Below are positions 5,793 to 12,535 of a DNA stretch of 14,768 bases, piece by piece (position 1 is the first letter of the stretch; each line of letters opens with the position of its first letter). Both the position numbers and the translations under genes were made by a program. The DNA is from Halanaeroarchaeum sp051744605 (lineage in GTDB: Archaea > Halobacteriota > Halobacteria > Halobacteriales > Halobacteriaceae), in the NCBI GenBank assembly GCA_051744605.1, contig JBNJDE010000051.1:1-14768 (forward strand). The letters are read 5' to 3'. The notes under the pieces are model-generated. The model saw nothing but the letters and a program-made list of their open reading frames with translations, was not told the origin of the DNA and did no database searches.

Positions 5793-7622
5793 TCAGTAGC
5801 TACGCTCTTTGGGTTCCCACTCGGTATCTTCGCCCTCGAGCAGCACCGGGCGATACCACATCTCCGGCTCGCCGTCGTTCCAGGAGAGCATCGTGTGTTT
5901 GATCCACTCGTCGTCCTTGCGCTCCTGGTGTTCCTTGCGCCAGTGGGCGCCGCGGAACTCGGTCCGGGCCAGCGCGCCCATCGCGATGGACTCCGCGACG
6001 TCGAGGACGGACTCCGTCTCCAGGGTGTGCTGGAGGTCGGTGTTGAAGGTCCGGGATTTGTCCGTCACGTAGACGTCGCTGTACATCTCGCGCGCCTCGC
6101 GGATCTCCTTCAGGGCCTTCTTGATGCCTTCCTCCTCGCGGAAGACGTTGACCCACTCGGTCATCGCCTGCTGGACCTTCTTGCGGATCTCCATGTGCTC
6201 GACCCCGTCCTCACGCGAGAGCAGTTCGTCGATGCGGGCTTTTTCGGCCTCGACGGCGGTCTCGACGACCGCCTCTGGGTCCGTGACGCCACCGTCGGCA
6301 GCCGGCTCTTCGACGACGGGTTGGACCGCGCCGGGCTCGACCGGCCAGTCGACGTCCGCGCGTTCGGCCTCGTCGTCCGGCCCGACGGGGATCATCGGGT
6401 CGCCCAGGTCCACGCCGGCGGCGTGTCGGCCAGCATTGGCGCCGAAGACGAACAGGTCGGGCAGGGCGTTCCCACCGAGTCGGTTCGCCCCGTGGAGGCT
6501 CACGCAGGCCGTCTCGCCGGCCGCGTACAGGCCGTCGATGCAGGTCTGCCCGTGTTCGTTGGTCTCGATGCCGCCCATCATGTAGTGTTGGCCGGGTTTG
6601 ACCGGCATCGGTTCCTCGAGTGCGTTCACGCCCTCGAAGTCCTCCGCGAGGTGGACGATGTTCTCGAGGCGGTCCATGATTCGGTCCTCGCCGAGGTGGC
6701 GCATGTCGAGGTAGACGTATTCGTCGTTGATGCCGCGCCCCTCGTTGACTTCCGTGAGTTCGGCACGGGAGACGACGTCTCGGCTCGCGAGTTCGCCGTC
6801 GTTCGTCGCATAGCCGTACTCGAACATGAACCGCTCACCCTCGCTGTTGAACAGGCGACCGCCCTCGCCACGGACGCCCTCGGTGATGAGGACGCCAGTG
6901 GACGGGAGCGTCGTCGGGTGGAACTGGATCATCTCCATGTCCTCGATGGGGACGCCGGCGCGGTAGGCCATCGAGATGCCGTCACCCGTCAGGGAGACGG
7001 CGTTCGTGGTGTGATCGTAGGCCTGTCCGGCGCCACCAGTCGCGAGGATGACGCCGTTGCGGGCCTTGAATCCGGCCACTTCACCGCTCTTGACGTCGAT
7101 GGCGACGAACCCGTGGGCCGAACGGTCTTCGGGGTCCTGCTCGTCGGTGACGGCGAGTCGGGTGACGAACCACTCCTGGTAGACGTCGATGCCTCGTTTG
7201 ACGACCTGCTCGTACAGGGTGTGCAACAGGTGATGGCCCGTCTCGGCGCCGGCGTACGTCGTCCGGGGGTACGAGAGTCCGCCGAACGGCCGTTGCATCA
7301 CGGTGCCGTCCTCGTTTCGGGAGAAGGGCATCCCCCAGTGTTCCAGCTGGATGACCTCCTCGGGGCTGGTCTGGGCGAAGGTCTCCACCGCGGGGGCGTC
7401 CGCGAGGTAGTCCGACCCCTTCATCGTGTCGTACGCGTGGTCCTCCCAGGAGTCGTCCTCCTGCAGAGCCGCGTTGATGCCACCCTCGGCGGCGCCCGTG
7501 TGACTGCGCACCGGATGAATCTTCGAGACGATCGCCACGTCCGCTCCTTCCTCGTGTGCAGCGATGGCTGCGCGGAGTCCCGCACCGCCACCACCGACGA
7601 CGAGTACGTCGTGTTCGTACAT
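5793..7622 (-). CDS. sdhA: Succinate dehydrogenase flavoprotein subunit
   Basis: This 609-residue catalytic subunit of succinate:quinone oxidoreductase (complex II) oxidises succinate to fumarate on FAD at the inner face of the membrane. An FAD dinucleotide-binding motif GGGGAGLRAA spans residues 10-19. His41 in RSHTGAAEGGINAAL is the expected covalent FAD attachment site. FHPTTLPSTGVLITEGVRGEGG carries the substrate-binding and catalytic arginine region, and HYMMGGIETNEHGQT the conserved His near the active site. The C-terminal helical domain (EIRKKVQQAM onward) and the terminal WYRPV segment are complete. It is the last gene of sdhCDBA; its ATG begins 3 bp after the sdhB stop. The length fits the family (about 580-620). 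No signal peptide is present, as expected for a cytoplasm-facing subunit. Confidence 0.97.
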   Translation of the reverse strand: MYEHDVLVVGGGGAGLRAAIAAHEEGADVAIVSKIHPVRSHTGAAEGGINAALQEDDSWEDHAYDTMKGSDYLADAPAVETFAQTSPEEVIQLEHWGMPFSRNEDGTVMQRPFGGLSYPRTTYAGAETGHHLLHTLYEQVVKRGIDVYQEWFVTRLAVTDEQDPEDRSAHGFVAIDVKSGEVAGFKARNGVILATGGAGQAYDHTTNAVSLTGDGISMAYRAGVPIEDMEMIQFHPTTLPSTGVLITEGVRGEGGRLFNSEGERFMFEYGYATNDGELASRDVVSRAELTEVNEGRGINDEYVYLDMRHLGEDRIMDRLENIVHLAEDFEGVNALEEPMPVKPGQHYMMGGIETNEHGQTCIDGLYAAGETACVSLHGANRLGGNALPDLFVFGANAGRHAAGVDLGDPMIPVGPDDEAERADVDWPVEPGAVQPVVEEPAADGGVTDPEAVVETAVEAEKARIDELLSREDGVEHMEIRKKVQQAMTEWVNVFREEEGIKKALKEIREAREMYSDVYVTDKSRTFNTDLQHTLETESVLDVAESIAMGALARTEFRGAHWRKEHQERKDDEWIKHTMLSWNDGEPEMWYRPVLLEGEDTEWEPKERSY

Positions 7623-7625
7623 TGG

Positions 7626-8471
7626 TTACCAGAATTTGAGGTTGTTCTTGACTGCCTCGCGCTTGAGTGCCTGGATGTGCTCGGTCAGTGGGATGTCCTT
7701 CGGGCAGACCTCCGTACAGGAGAACTGTGTCTGACACCGCCAGACGCCGTGCTCCTCCTCGACGATCTCGAGGCGTTCTTGCTGTCGATTCTCGCCCTCG
7801 CGCTCGTCGAAGTAGAAGCGGTAGGCCTTGTTGAGCGCGGCCGGCCCGAGGTACTGGTTGTCCCCTGCAGCGATGTTACACGAGGACATGCAGGCCCCAC
7901 ACCAGATACACCGTGTGCTCATCTTGACCTGCTCCCGGTTCTCGGGAGTCTGGAGTTGCTGCTGGTCGGGCCCCGGGAGTTCGTCTGGATCGAAGAACGG
8001 CTCGACCGCCCGCATCTGGTCGTAGAAGTGCTCCATGTCCACGACCAGATCCTTCACCACGGGGCGGTGCGGGAGCGGTTCGATCTGAATTGGCTCGTCG
8101 AGGTCGACGGTCTGGGTCTTGCAAGCCAGTCGCTGTCGTCCGTTGACGAACAGGGCGTCGGAGCCACAGACGGCCTGTCGGCACGAGTGCCGGAAGGTCA
8201 ATGTGGGATCGTACCGATCGCGGGCGTCCATGAGTGCGTCGAGGACCGTCATCCCCTCGAACTTCGGCACGTGGAACGTGTCGAAGCGTGGCTCCTGCTT
8301 GTCGGCGATCTCCGGGTCGTACCGGAAGACCTTGAGTTCGACCGTCTCGCCCTCGACGACGTCGGCCGCCGCCTCCTCTTTCGCCGCTTTCCGCGTCTCC
8401 TTTTCCTTCAGGCGGCGCGTCTGCGGGTCCGGTACATCGCTGTCCTCGGTCTCTGGTGTCTCCGTACTCAT
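7626..8471 (-). CDS. sdhB: Succinate dehydrogenase iron-sulfur subunit
   Basis: This 281-residue subunit passes electrons from FAD through three Fe-S clusters to quinone. The N-terminal ferredoxin domain carries the [2Fe-2S] motif CRQAVCGSDALF...LAC; the third ligand is Asp instead of Cys, as also found in E. coli SdhB. The C-terminal domain has CIWCGACMSSC for [4Fe-4S] and CQTQFSCTEVCP for the [3Fe-4S] cluster. An acidic, charged N-terminal extension of roughly 45 residues (MSTETPETEDSD...) precedes the conserved domain, a common halophile feature. I chose the ATG at 8469-8471: GGAGG lies 11 bp upstream and the start is just after the sdhD stop, while the alternative GTG at 8489 would overlap sdhD. 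It is third in sdhCDBA and followed by sdhA. Confidence 0.95.
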   Translation of the reverse strand: MSTETPETEDSDVPDPQTRRLKEKETRKAAKEEAAADVVEGETVELKVFRYDPEIADKQEPRFDTFHVPKFEGMTVLDALMDARDRYDPTLTFRHSCRQAVCGSDALFVNGRQRLACKTQTVDLDEPIQIEPLPHRPVVKDLVVDMEHFYDQMRAVEPFFDPDELPGPDQQQLQTPENREQVKMSTRCIWCGACMSSCNIAAGDNQYLGPAALNKAYRFYFDEREGENRQQERLEIVEEEHGVWRCQTQFSCTEVCPKDIPLTEHIQALKREAVKNNLKFW

Positions 8472-8472
8472 G

Positions 8473-8841
8473 TCAGAATGCGCCTCCACTCATGGCCAAT
8501 GCGACGCGGATCCCCTGGACCACCAGGACGAAGCCGGCCCCGACGAGGACCCACTTGAGAACCCGTCTCGGCGTCCCGGTGAGCCCCTGGTTGATCAACG
8601 CGTTGTAGACGCCGTTGACGCCGTGGAACGCACCGGCGAACAGGAACAACAGCATCGTCGCGAAGTAGCCCAGTTGTTCCATCCGGTAGGCAGTTCCCTG
8701 GAAGGTGATCTCCGCCGCGTGGTTGACGAAGTGCAACCAGAAGAAGTGGAACATCAACGTGACGATGAGAATTGCCGCCGTCACGCGCTGGAGGAACCAC
8801 AGCGTCGTGCCCGACTTGAACGAGGAGTACTGTTCCGCCAT
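8473..8841 (-). CDS. sdhD: Succinate dehydrogenase membrane subunit D
   Basis: This 122-residue membrane anchor has three hydrophobic segments (about residues 14-40, 58-83 and 93-118) and forms, with SdhC, the quinone- and heme b-binding membrane part of complex II. Histidines near the membrane helices include His32, His37, His41 and His73. His73 lies in FHGVNGVY, matching the FHTLNGVR motif of SdhC and a candidate heme ligand. The ATG at 8839-8841 overlaps the sdhC stop by one base (TGATG) and the stop is followed within 1 bp by the sdhB start, so expression is tightly coupled. The assignment as sdhD rather than sdhC follows gene order and its placement next to sdhB; sequence conservation of these anchors is low in general. 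Confidence 0.88.
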   Translation of the reverse strand: MAEQYSSFKSGTTLWFLQRVTAAILIVTLMFHFFWLHFVNHAAEITFQGTAYRMEQLGYFATMLLFLFAGAFHGVNGVYNALINQGLTGTPRRVLKWVLVGAGFVLVVQGIRVALAMSGGAF

Positions 8842-9233
8842 CAGAACGCACCCCCCATGAAGTTCGGGACGCTCGCGATCACGATGATGGCCGTGATGAT
8901 GAGCGACGCGTAGAAGCTCTTTGCTTGCGATTCGAGTCCGATGCCGAGGTCGACGAGCAGCAAGCGGACGCCGTTGAGCGTATGGAAGACGGCGACCGCG
9001 AGCAGTCCGACCTCGAGCATTCGCACCAGGAGGATGCTCTCGAGGTTCTGTAACGTCTGCGTGTATACCTCTGGCCCAGCGATTGCTGAACTGAGCACCG
9101 CGATATGGGCGAACAGATACCCGATCAACACCCACCCGGTGAACTTGTGAAATACCCAGGCCCACATGCCAGCCGAGAACTCCGTCCATCGTCCGAAGTC
9201 CTCGACGGGGCCCCGGTCATACGACTGACTCAT
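8841..9233 (-). CDS. sdhC: Succinate dehydrogenase cytochrome b subunit C
   Basis: This 130-residue protein is the first gene of sdhCDBA. It has three hydrophobic segments (about residues 27-51, 68-92 and 107-128). HKFTG (His29) matches the HR-TG type quinone-site motif of SdhC proteins, and FHTLNGVRLLLVDLG (His84, Asp95) matches the conserved heme-binding helix of cytochrome b556. With SdhD it gives two separate three-helix anchors, as in type A complex II known from Natronomonas and Thermoplasma. The ATG at 9231-9233 is chosen because MSQSYDRG precedes the first helix without a gap. A TATA-like TTCTATG lies about 30 bp upstream, and a 17-bp dyad sits farther upstream, next to the stop codon of the preceding gene. 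Confidence 0.9.
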   Translation of the reverse strand: MSQSYDRGPVEDFGRWTEFSAGMWAWVFHKFTGWVLIGYLFAHIAVLSSAIAGPEVYTQTLQNLESILLVRMLEVGLLAVAVFHTLNGVRLLLVDLGIGLESQAKSFYASLIITAIIVIASVPNFMGGAF

Positions 9234-9260
9234 ACCACATTAAAGGTGTGACCCACAGCA

Positions 9261-9268
9261 CATAGAAG
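9261..9268 (-). promoter_or_regulatory. Possible TATA box of sdhCDBA
   Basis: CTTCTATG on the minus strand is 28-35 bp upstream of the sdhC ATG. It is a modest match to an archaeal TATA element; a second T-rich stretch nearer the ATG (CCTTTAATG) is too close to serve. Confidence 0.35.
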
Positions 9269-9284
9269 TTACTACCCTGTTCTT

Positions 9285-9301
9285 CGATGTACAATACATC
9301 G
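9285..9301. promoter_or_regulatory. 17-bp dyad upstream of sdhCDBA
   Basis: CGATGTACAATACATCG is a perfect 7-bp inverted repeat with a 3-bp spacer. It lies 52-68 bp upstream of the sdhC ATG and about 20 bp upstream of the putative TATA box, which suits an activator site. It is also 17 bp beyond the stop codon of the deacylase gene on the same strand, so a short RNA hairpin at that gene's 3' end is the alternative. Confidence 0.45.
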
Positions 9302-9317
9302 CCGTCGGTCAGATTCG

Positions 9318-10349
9318 TCAGGTTTCCCGACCACGATGCTCTACATGGGTGTCGACCAGAGTGCCCGAGAAGGCCCGTCGGGTCCTGTCGTCCAGTTCGA
9401 CGATGTGACAGAGCGGATTGCCGGGATAGACCACGGGATTCTCGAGGACCCCGACGAGGAGACCAGTGAACGGGGCCTCGACGTGTGTGGTCTCGGTCTT
9501 GAATGGATTCGAGATGGTGGCGATGGGCGCACCTTCCTCGACCATCTCCCCGCGCTCCACGTGCATCTCGACGAGTCCACCAGCGTCCGACCGGAGCCAC
9601 GTCTTGTGCCTGGAGTCGATGATCGTCCGCCACCCCGGCCAGTGGACCGGTTCGTCCGGCCACAGACCGTATTCGGCGAACACGCTGGCGACGCCGTCCA
9701 GTGCGCGGTCGATGAGGGGCCGCTGGAACCGGTGGGCCTCGCCCATCTCGATGGTGATGGTCGGGGCACCCACATCGGTCGCTTCTCGGCGGAGCGTCCC
9801 CTCGGACCCATCTGAATCGATAATAACGTGCGACCCGAACGCGTGCGCGAGACGAGACACCTCCTCGTCGGCCATGTCGGCCCTGACGTGGAGCATGTTG
9901 GTCCGGCCGCGCGTCGAGGTGTGGAAGTCGATGCCGAGATCCGCCGGCTCCATGAAGTTCTTGAAGAGCTGATAGGCCATCCGCTTGGCACTGGTACTGG
10001 TCTGGTCGCCGGGGAACGAACGGTTCAGGTCGCGGTCGTAGATGGGGAGATAGCGTTGCTGGAAGAGGAAGGCCGGAACGTTGAGCACGGGGAGCAAGAT
10101 GAGCGTCCCGTGCAAATCGTCGTGCTCCCATTCGAAGGCGACCTCCCGAACGACTTCGATCCCGTTCAGCTCGTCGCCGTGAGCGGCCGCGGAGAGAAAG
10201 ATGGTCGGGCCGGGTTCCGCTCCGTTGACGATGGTGACCGGCACCCTGATCGGGTCCCCGAGGTAGGTTTCGCTGATGCTGTATCGGATGTTGGCGGTTT
10301 CGCCGGGGTCGACTTTGCCGCCGTTGTACGTGAACGCCCCCTCGGTCAT
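9318..10349 (-). CDS. AstE/aspartoacylase-like zinc deacylase
   Basis: This 343-residue protein belongs to the succinylglutamate desuccinylase/aspartoacylase branch of the M14 zinc carboxypeptidase superfamily, which removes acyl or amino-acid groups linked to Asp/Glu-type substrates. Zinc ligands are His57 and Glu60 in AAAHGDELNG and His143 in DFHTSTRGR. The family motif DRDLNRSFPG is at 105-114, and TITIEMGEAHRF carries the likely catalytic Glu. A C-terminal beta-barrel segment (GLVEMHVERGEMVEEGAPI to the end) resembles the biotinyl-lipoyl-like domain seen in these enzymes. The ATG at 10347-10349 was chosen over longer in-frame starts because TATAAA lies about 27 bp upstream. It is divergent from the RimK-protease fusion, which suggests a shared pathway, perhaps removing glutamate added by the ligase. 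The true substrate is unknown. Confidence 0.87.
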   Translation of the reverse strand: MTEGAFTYNGGKVDPGETANIRYSISETYLGDPIRVPVTIVNGAEPGPTIFLSAAAHGDELNGIEVVREVAFEWEHDDLHGTLILLPVLNVPAFLFQQRYLPIYDRDLNRSFPGDQTSTSAKRMAYQLFKNFMEPADLGIDFHTSTRGRTNMLHVRADMADEEVSRLAHAFGSHVIIDSDGSEGTLRREATDVGAPTITIEMGEAHRFQRPLIDRALDGVASVFAEYGLWPDEPVHWPGWRTIIDSRHKTWLRSDAGGLVEMHVERGEMVEEGAPIATISNPFKTETTHVEAPFTGLLVGVLENPVVYPGNPLCHIVELDDRTRRAFSGTLVDTHVEHRGRET

Positions 10350-10371
10350 GTCGGGGGATGGGAGTGCGACC

Positions 10372-10377
10372 TTTATA
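10372..10377 (-). promoter_or_regulatory. TATA box of the deacylase gene
   Basis: TATAAA on the minus strand lies 23-28 bp upstream of the ATG at 10349. Its match and spacing to an archaeal TATA element are good, and it decides the start codon. Confidence 0.65.
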
Positions 10378-10440
10378 CGTGTTCGGAGCTCGGTCGAGGC
10401 GCTGGATGTTCGATTCGTAACCCAAACCAATCACAGAACG

Positions 10441-10446
10441 GTTTTA
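10441..10446 (+). promoter_or_regulatory. TATA-like box of the ligase-protease gene
   Basis: GTTTTA lies 25-30 bp before the ATG at 10471. It is embedded in CGGTTTTACCG (10439-10449), a small CGGT/ACCG dyad, so a regulator binding there would block TATA access. The dyad arms are only 4 bp, so this is weak. Confidence 0.5.
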
Positions 10447-10470
10447 CCGGACCCGCCCCTCAAAGGATGT

Positions 10471-11805
10471 ATGGATCGATCCGTTTCTGTGGGCGTTTTA
10501 AGTCTCCATTCGAGCAAAGAGACGAAGGCGATTATCAACACCGTCAACGAACTGGGCCACGAGGGAATCTGGCTCCGCGAGGAGAATCTCGTCGTCGACA
10601 TCGAGGACAACTCCGTCACGCTCGAACCGAACGTCGACGTCATCCTCAATCGGCTATTACTCTCGAAGACCGAGCAGCCATCGGAACTGCTGGGGCTCGC
10701 AAAGAGCCTATCACAGCTCCGACCGATGCTCAATCGGCCGGAGAACGTCCTCACCGCGTTCCACAAGTTCGCGACGGCCACGGCGATGGGCGACACCGAC
10801 GTCAGGATCCCGGACGCCCTGCTCTCGCTCGACGCCGACCGGCTCAACGAAGAGCGGTTGAAGTTCGGCGACGAGGTCGTCTACAAGACCGCCATCGGCA
10901 CCCACGGCGGCGGTACCTGGAAGATCACCGAGGGGGAGACCGTCAATCCCCGCGTCGGGGACCGATTCGCCTTCCTGCAGGAACTCATCGACCAGGACGA
11001 AGACCAGCGTCACAGCGACCTCCGCGTCTACATCGTCGACGACGAGATCGTCGCGTCGATGAACCGGTATGCACCGGAGAACGACTGGCGGACCAACGTC
11101 GCCCTCGGCGGGGACGTCGAGGGTGTGGACGACGTCCCGGACGAGGCCGCCGACATGGCACTCGAGGCCGCCGACATCCTCGGCCTGGACTACGCAGGCG
11201 TGGACCTCGTCAAGGGGATCGACGGCTGGTATCTCCTCGAGGTCAACCCGACGGCCGGGTTCAAGGGCCTGTACAAGGCGACCGGCGTCAGCCCGGCGGC
11301 CCACATCGCCAAACAGGCCATCGAGATGGGTGGCGGCGAGGTGGACGAAGACGAAGTCCAGCGTCTCTCGGGTGTCCTCGACGACTCGATGCCGCCGAAC
11401 GTGCCGAAACGACCCACGCAGGGCGACGGCGAGCGGAAGGTCATCGGCTACATCGAGGACGTCCTCGTCAGCGGGACCAGCGGCACCGAACGCATCCGGT
11501 CGAAATCCGACACCGGCGCGTCCCGGACCAGCATCGACACGCGACTGGCCGCGAAGATCGGTGCGGGTCCGATCAAGAGCATGACAAAGGTGAAATCCGG
11601 CAGTCACAAGGGCGGCAAGTCGAGACCCGTCGTCGACATCGTCGTCGGTATCGGCGGCGACCGACATACGGTCCAGGCGAGCCTCGAAGACCGGAGCCAC
11701 ATGGAGTACCAGCTGTTGCTCGGGCGCGACATCCTCCAGGACTACCAGGTCGACGTCCGCCACCGGAGCGACGGCGAGGAACCGGTCACCGACGAAGAGG
11801 AGTGA
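10471..11805 (+). CDS. RimK-type ATP-grasp ligase fused to a retropepsin-like protease
   Basis: This 444-residue protein joins two domains. Residues about 1-300 are a RimK-type ATP-grasp ligase (family of glutamate ligases): a pre-ATP-grasp fold, the glycine loop YKTAIGTHGGGTW, and the metal-binding LLEVNPTAGF with Glu257 and Asn259. Residues about 320-440 are a retropepsin-like aspartic protease of the RimB/PF05618 type, with catalytic Asp347 in DTGAS (347-351) and LLGRDIL around Asp420. In bacteria RimK adds glutamates to the C-terminus of ribosomal protein bS6 and a separate retropepsin-like RimB trims them. Archaea lack bS6, so the target here must differ. The ATG at 10471 is preferred over upstream in-frame ATGs because a TATA-like box sits about 27 bp before it. 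The divergent deacylase likely belongs to the same system. Confidence 0.9.
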   Translation: MDRSVSVGVLSLHSSKETKAIINTVNELGHEGIWLREENLVVDIEDNSVTLEPNVDVILNRLLLSKTEQPSELLGLAKSLSQLRPMLNRPENVLTAFHKFATATAMGDTDVRIPDALLSLDADRLNEERLKFGDEVVYKTAIGTHGGGTWKITEGETVNPRVGDRFAFLQELIDQDEDQRHSDLRVYIVDDEIVASMNRYAPENDWRTNVALGGDVEGVDDVPDEAADMALEAADILGLDYAGVDLVKGIDGWYLLEVNPTAGFKGLYKATGVSPAAHIAKQAIEMGGGEVDEDEVQRLSGVLDDSMPPNVPKRPTQGDGERKVIGYIEDVLVSGTSGTERIRSKSDTGASRTSIDTRLAAKIGAGPIKSMTKVKSGSHKGGKSRPVVDIVVGIGGDRHTVQASLEDRSHMEYQLLLGRDILQDYQVDVRHRSDGEEPVTDEEE

Positions 11806-12378
11806 TCAATCGATAGTGCGCCAGAGGTACTCGCTGGCGTAACTGCGGTACGGTGCCCACCGCGTCGCCATCTCGACCATCTCGGCTCTGGTGAGATCCT
11901 CGTCGACGAGGTTCCACATCGCGTTCCTGATCCCGAGGTCCTCGACGGGGAAGATATCCTCGCGCCCAAGTCCGAACAGGAGGAACATCTTCCCCGTCCA
12001 GACACCGACCCCTTTCACGGTCGTCAGTTCCTCGATGACCGCTTCGTCGTCCATATTCCTGAAATACGATCGGGTCCACCCGTTCGTCATCCAGGCATCG
12101 GCGAGGTTCCGAACGTAGTCCGTCTTGGCAGCCGAGAGTCCCGCCTCGCGCATCGCATCGGGATCCGCGTCGAGGATGCCCGAGGGAGTCGGGTCGACGC
12201 GGTCGAACAGCCGTGCTTCGATGGCCGCCGCCGCGTCCATCGACACCTGTTGACGGAGGATGGAGGAGAGAAGGCGCTCGAAGGCGTCGGGAGCCGGTTC
12301 GACGGAGATGGGTCCGTGTTCCTCGACGACCGTCCCGAGGTGCGGGTCCGAGCGCAACGCGTCGATTGGGTCGCTCAT
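11806..12378 (-). CDS. HhH-GPD DNA glycosylase (AlkA-like)
   Basis: This 190-residue protein is a helix-hairpin-helix base-excision glycosylase of the AlkA/3-methyladenine type. It shows SSILRQQVSMDAAAAIEARL (residues 38-57), the HhH motif LTTVKGVGVWTGKMFLLF (118-135), and FPVEDLGIRNAM with Asp147 as the expected catalytic aspartate. No C-terminal Fe-S cysteines as in endonuclease III are present, which supports the AlkA branch acting on alkylated bases. The length is somewhat shorter than E. coli AlkA because the N-terminal extra domain is absent. The ATG at 12376-12378 is supported by CGTATATC about 25-32 bp upstream. It is convergent with the ligase-protease gene; the two stop codons abut in TGATCA. 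Substrate range cannot be told from sequence. Confidence 0.88.
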   Translation of the reverse strand: MSDPIDALRSDPHLGTVVEEHGPISVEPAPDAFERLLSSILRQQVSMDAAAAIEARLFDRVDPTPSGILDADPDAMREAGLSAAKTDYVRNLADAWMTNGWTRSYFRNMDDEAVIEELTTVKGVGVWTGKMFLLFGLGREDIFPVEDLGIRNAMWNLVDEDLTRAEMVEMATRWAPYRSYASEYLWRTID

Positions 12379-12402
12379 GGCGGATGGAGGGGACCGAGCC
12401 CG

Positions 12403-12410
12403 GATATACG
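12403..12410 (-). promoter_or_regulatory. TATA box of the DNA glycosylase gene
   Basis: CGTATATC on the minus strand lies 25-32 bp upstream of the ATG at 12378. The sequence and spacing fit an archaeal TATA element for a leaderless transcript. Confidence 0.6.
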
Positions 12411-12535
12411 CGTCGGCGCGGTCCGCCGAGAAACGACGATGCACGGGACTCGGGTTTGCACCGGAGTAAACGTGCGTTACGTTCACGTGGCGCAATACAG
12501 AAAGCTTCAATCGTCGCCCGCAAGACCGTGTGCAT

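Noticed and set aside
8472..8489. Upstream GTG start for sdhB
   Set aside because: It would overlap sdhD by 17 bp and hide the GGAGG that is well placed for the ATG at 8471.
5781..8558. A 925-codon open frame on the plus strand
   Set aside because: It is the mirror of sdhA and sdhB in high-GC DNA; the translation shows no family and the opposite strand encodes well-known enzymes.
9828..11816. A 662-codon plus-strand frame over the deacylase and ligase genes
   Set aside because: Low-complexity Arg/Gly/Pro-rich translation that spans two divergent real genes and their promoter.
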